Position numbers and translations under genes: made by a program. DNA of 64,000 nt from Scatophagus argus (Eukaryota; Chordata; Actinopteri; Scatophagidae): contig NC_058506.1 of the NCBI RefSeq assembly GCF_020382885.2, forward strand, positions 8,410,318 to 8,474,317, in the 5' to 3' direction. Of the stretch, positions 62,722 through 64,000 are shown piece after piece; position 1 is the first letter of the stretch, and each line of letters starts with the position of its first letter. Below the pieces are notes generated by a model. That model had not been told where the DNA came from, searched no databases, and saw nothing but the letters and a program-made list of their open reading frames with translations.

Positions 62722-62860
62722 TGTCGGTGCGCCTGAAATTCCAGACAGCGTCCAGTCTGCAGTCCTGCCTCCTCCACGTAGAGACAAAAGTAGACGACAG
62801 TTGGAATGTTTGCGCCGCCCTGTCGATGACGTCACCGCCAAACGGCGAGATCCGGTCTAT
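62722..62860 (-). promoter_or_regulatory. pls3: Probable pls3 first exon and promoter
   Basis: On the minus strand a GC-richer segment ends in the donor GCACCGACA|gtgagt (last exon base 62722). A perfect CRE, TGACGTCA, lies at 62827-62834, about 105 bases upstream of that donor. No open frame of interest crosses it, as expected for a non-coding first exon. The link to pls3 rests on strand and position. Confidence 0.45.
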
Positions 62861-64000
62861 GGAGTATGATCTGTGCCAAAAACATTACAAAATAAATAAA
62901 TAAATAAATAAATAATGCAGCATGGAGGACAGAAACGTGTACAGATAAACAGAAAAAGAGTGAAAAATAGAAACCATACAATGCCAATTAAAATTATACT
63001 GCCAGCAGAATGTATATAATACCGACGACCAGTGTTGCACTTAAGGAATAGTGCAGTACTGTCTCAAGTAAAGCGATATTAATCAGCAGTTTTAGAATTG
63101 TATTGTACCATTTATTACTATACTGTTATTATGAAAACACTCACCAGAATAATATTCTTAGTAACGGTATTAGTACTTGTCTGTATTCTACTTATTTCCA
63201 TTTTTAAAACCTATTATATTTTTTAATCTAATCTGGTTCACTGCCTTTGTCTTATGTTAACAGTTTACATGTGTGTAGCACTGAAGGGGTTACAGCCACA
63301 TTTGTGCGGTCCTGTTGAACCTCATCTATCATAACCAGTGGTCTAAAACGAACAAAATCCACAGCACAAAAGAAAGCCAAGGTTGTGCCCTTTTTCCAGC
63401 TACGTTTTGTTCTGTCTTGTTTTAAATCCCTCTGAGGCTTGGAGTTTGCATGTTCTGTGTGAATGTCATTTGGGTGCTTGGGTTTCCTCCTACAATTTCT
63501 TCCGTCCCTCAGTTTAATGACACACCGGTAAGATTAGGTGAAATAACAACTCCCTTAGGTATAAATGTGAGTGGGAATAGTCTGTCCGTATATGGTGTAA
63601 TTTAGTCCAGTTATAGACTGGTGACTTGGACAGAGTGTACCCTGCTTCTTACTCGATGTGAGCTGATACAAGCTCCAGGCCTTTATGACCCTCACATTCG
63701 CCCTCCAAAGTCTCTTGATATCTGGATTGATGAAAATATTGGAAAAATTTTCCTCATAGGAAAGCTTATTTTAGGAAATGGACAGATAAAGATGAGGACA
63801 GCACAATATGTCGCTTCCTCCATTCTGAAATGTACGCTGTTATTATACGGCACAAAAAAGACTAAAGGCTTTTCCTGGAACCAATAATGTCGCAACACAA
63901 GTAGAAAGATGTTCTAATAAATCATTAATATCCAGCCATGCTAATGCTGTTTTTCTGCAGTGTATCATACCAGAGGGTCAATGTTTGCTACTGATTGAGG
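62861..64000. other. Non-coding end of the window
   Basis: I see no gene here. There is a TAAA microsatellite (about 62890-62914) and AT-rich DNA. The open frames near 63621-63898 on both strands are not convincing. Confidence 0.55.

Overview
This 64 kb window is vertebrate nuclear DNA, almost certainly from a ray-finned (teleost) fish. The genes are split by short introns with GT-AG borders. The proteins are very close to human BRWD3, TENT5D, CHMP1B, RagA/B, CNGA2 and PLS3. The introns also carry fragments that resemble interspersed repeats common in spiny-rayed fishes. No prokaryotic operons, CRISPR arrays, tRNA or rRNA genes were seen.

Layout. Positions 1-4000 have no confirmed coding gene; a possible first exon of a minus-strand gene lies near 440-790. 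brwd3 runs on the plus strand from 4178 to 18873 in 40 coding exons (1800 aa), with a 3' UTR to about 20880. Tail-to-tail with it, tent5d lies on the minus strand: one large coding exon at 24680-26986 and a non-coding first exon ending at 29649. A shared divergent promoter (about 29.65-30.5 kb) separates tent5d from chmp1b (plus, 30512-32523, 8 exons, 199 aa). rraga (RagA/B GTPase) follows on the plus strand (35184-37955, 9 exons, 315 aa). cnga2 is on the minus strand (40350-44765, 6 exons, 697 aa). pls3 is on the minus strand (49064-57242, 15 coding exons, 622 aa), with probable non-coding first exons near 59.55 kb and 62.72 kb.

The exon models were assembled by hand. In the five multi-exon genes the splice phases join and the summed coding length is an exact multiple of three, which supports them strongly.

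Functions. The genes do not form one pathway. They cover chromatin reading (brwd3), mRNA 3'-end tailing (tent5d), ESCRT-III membrane scission (chmp1b), amino-acid sensing at the lysosome (rraga), a cyclic-nucleotide-gated channel (cnga2) and actin bundling (pls3). What links them is location: from memory, all have X-linked human counterparts or parents. chmp1b and rraga are split by introns here, while human CHMP1B and RRAGA are intronless autosomal genes thought to be retrocopies.

The most unusual signals are a roughly 385-residue acidic in-frame insert inside the catalytic core of tent5d; a GAG-repeat-encoded polyglutamate C-terminus in brwd3; a brwd3 upstream ORF whose stop codon forms across the first splice junction; a possible RFX X-box, CREs and E-box in the tent5d/chmp1b divergent promoter; and GCTAAC/GTTAGC word clusters at several gene starts.
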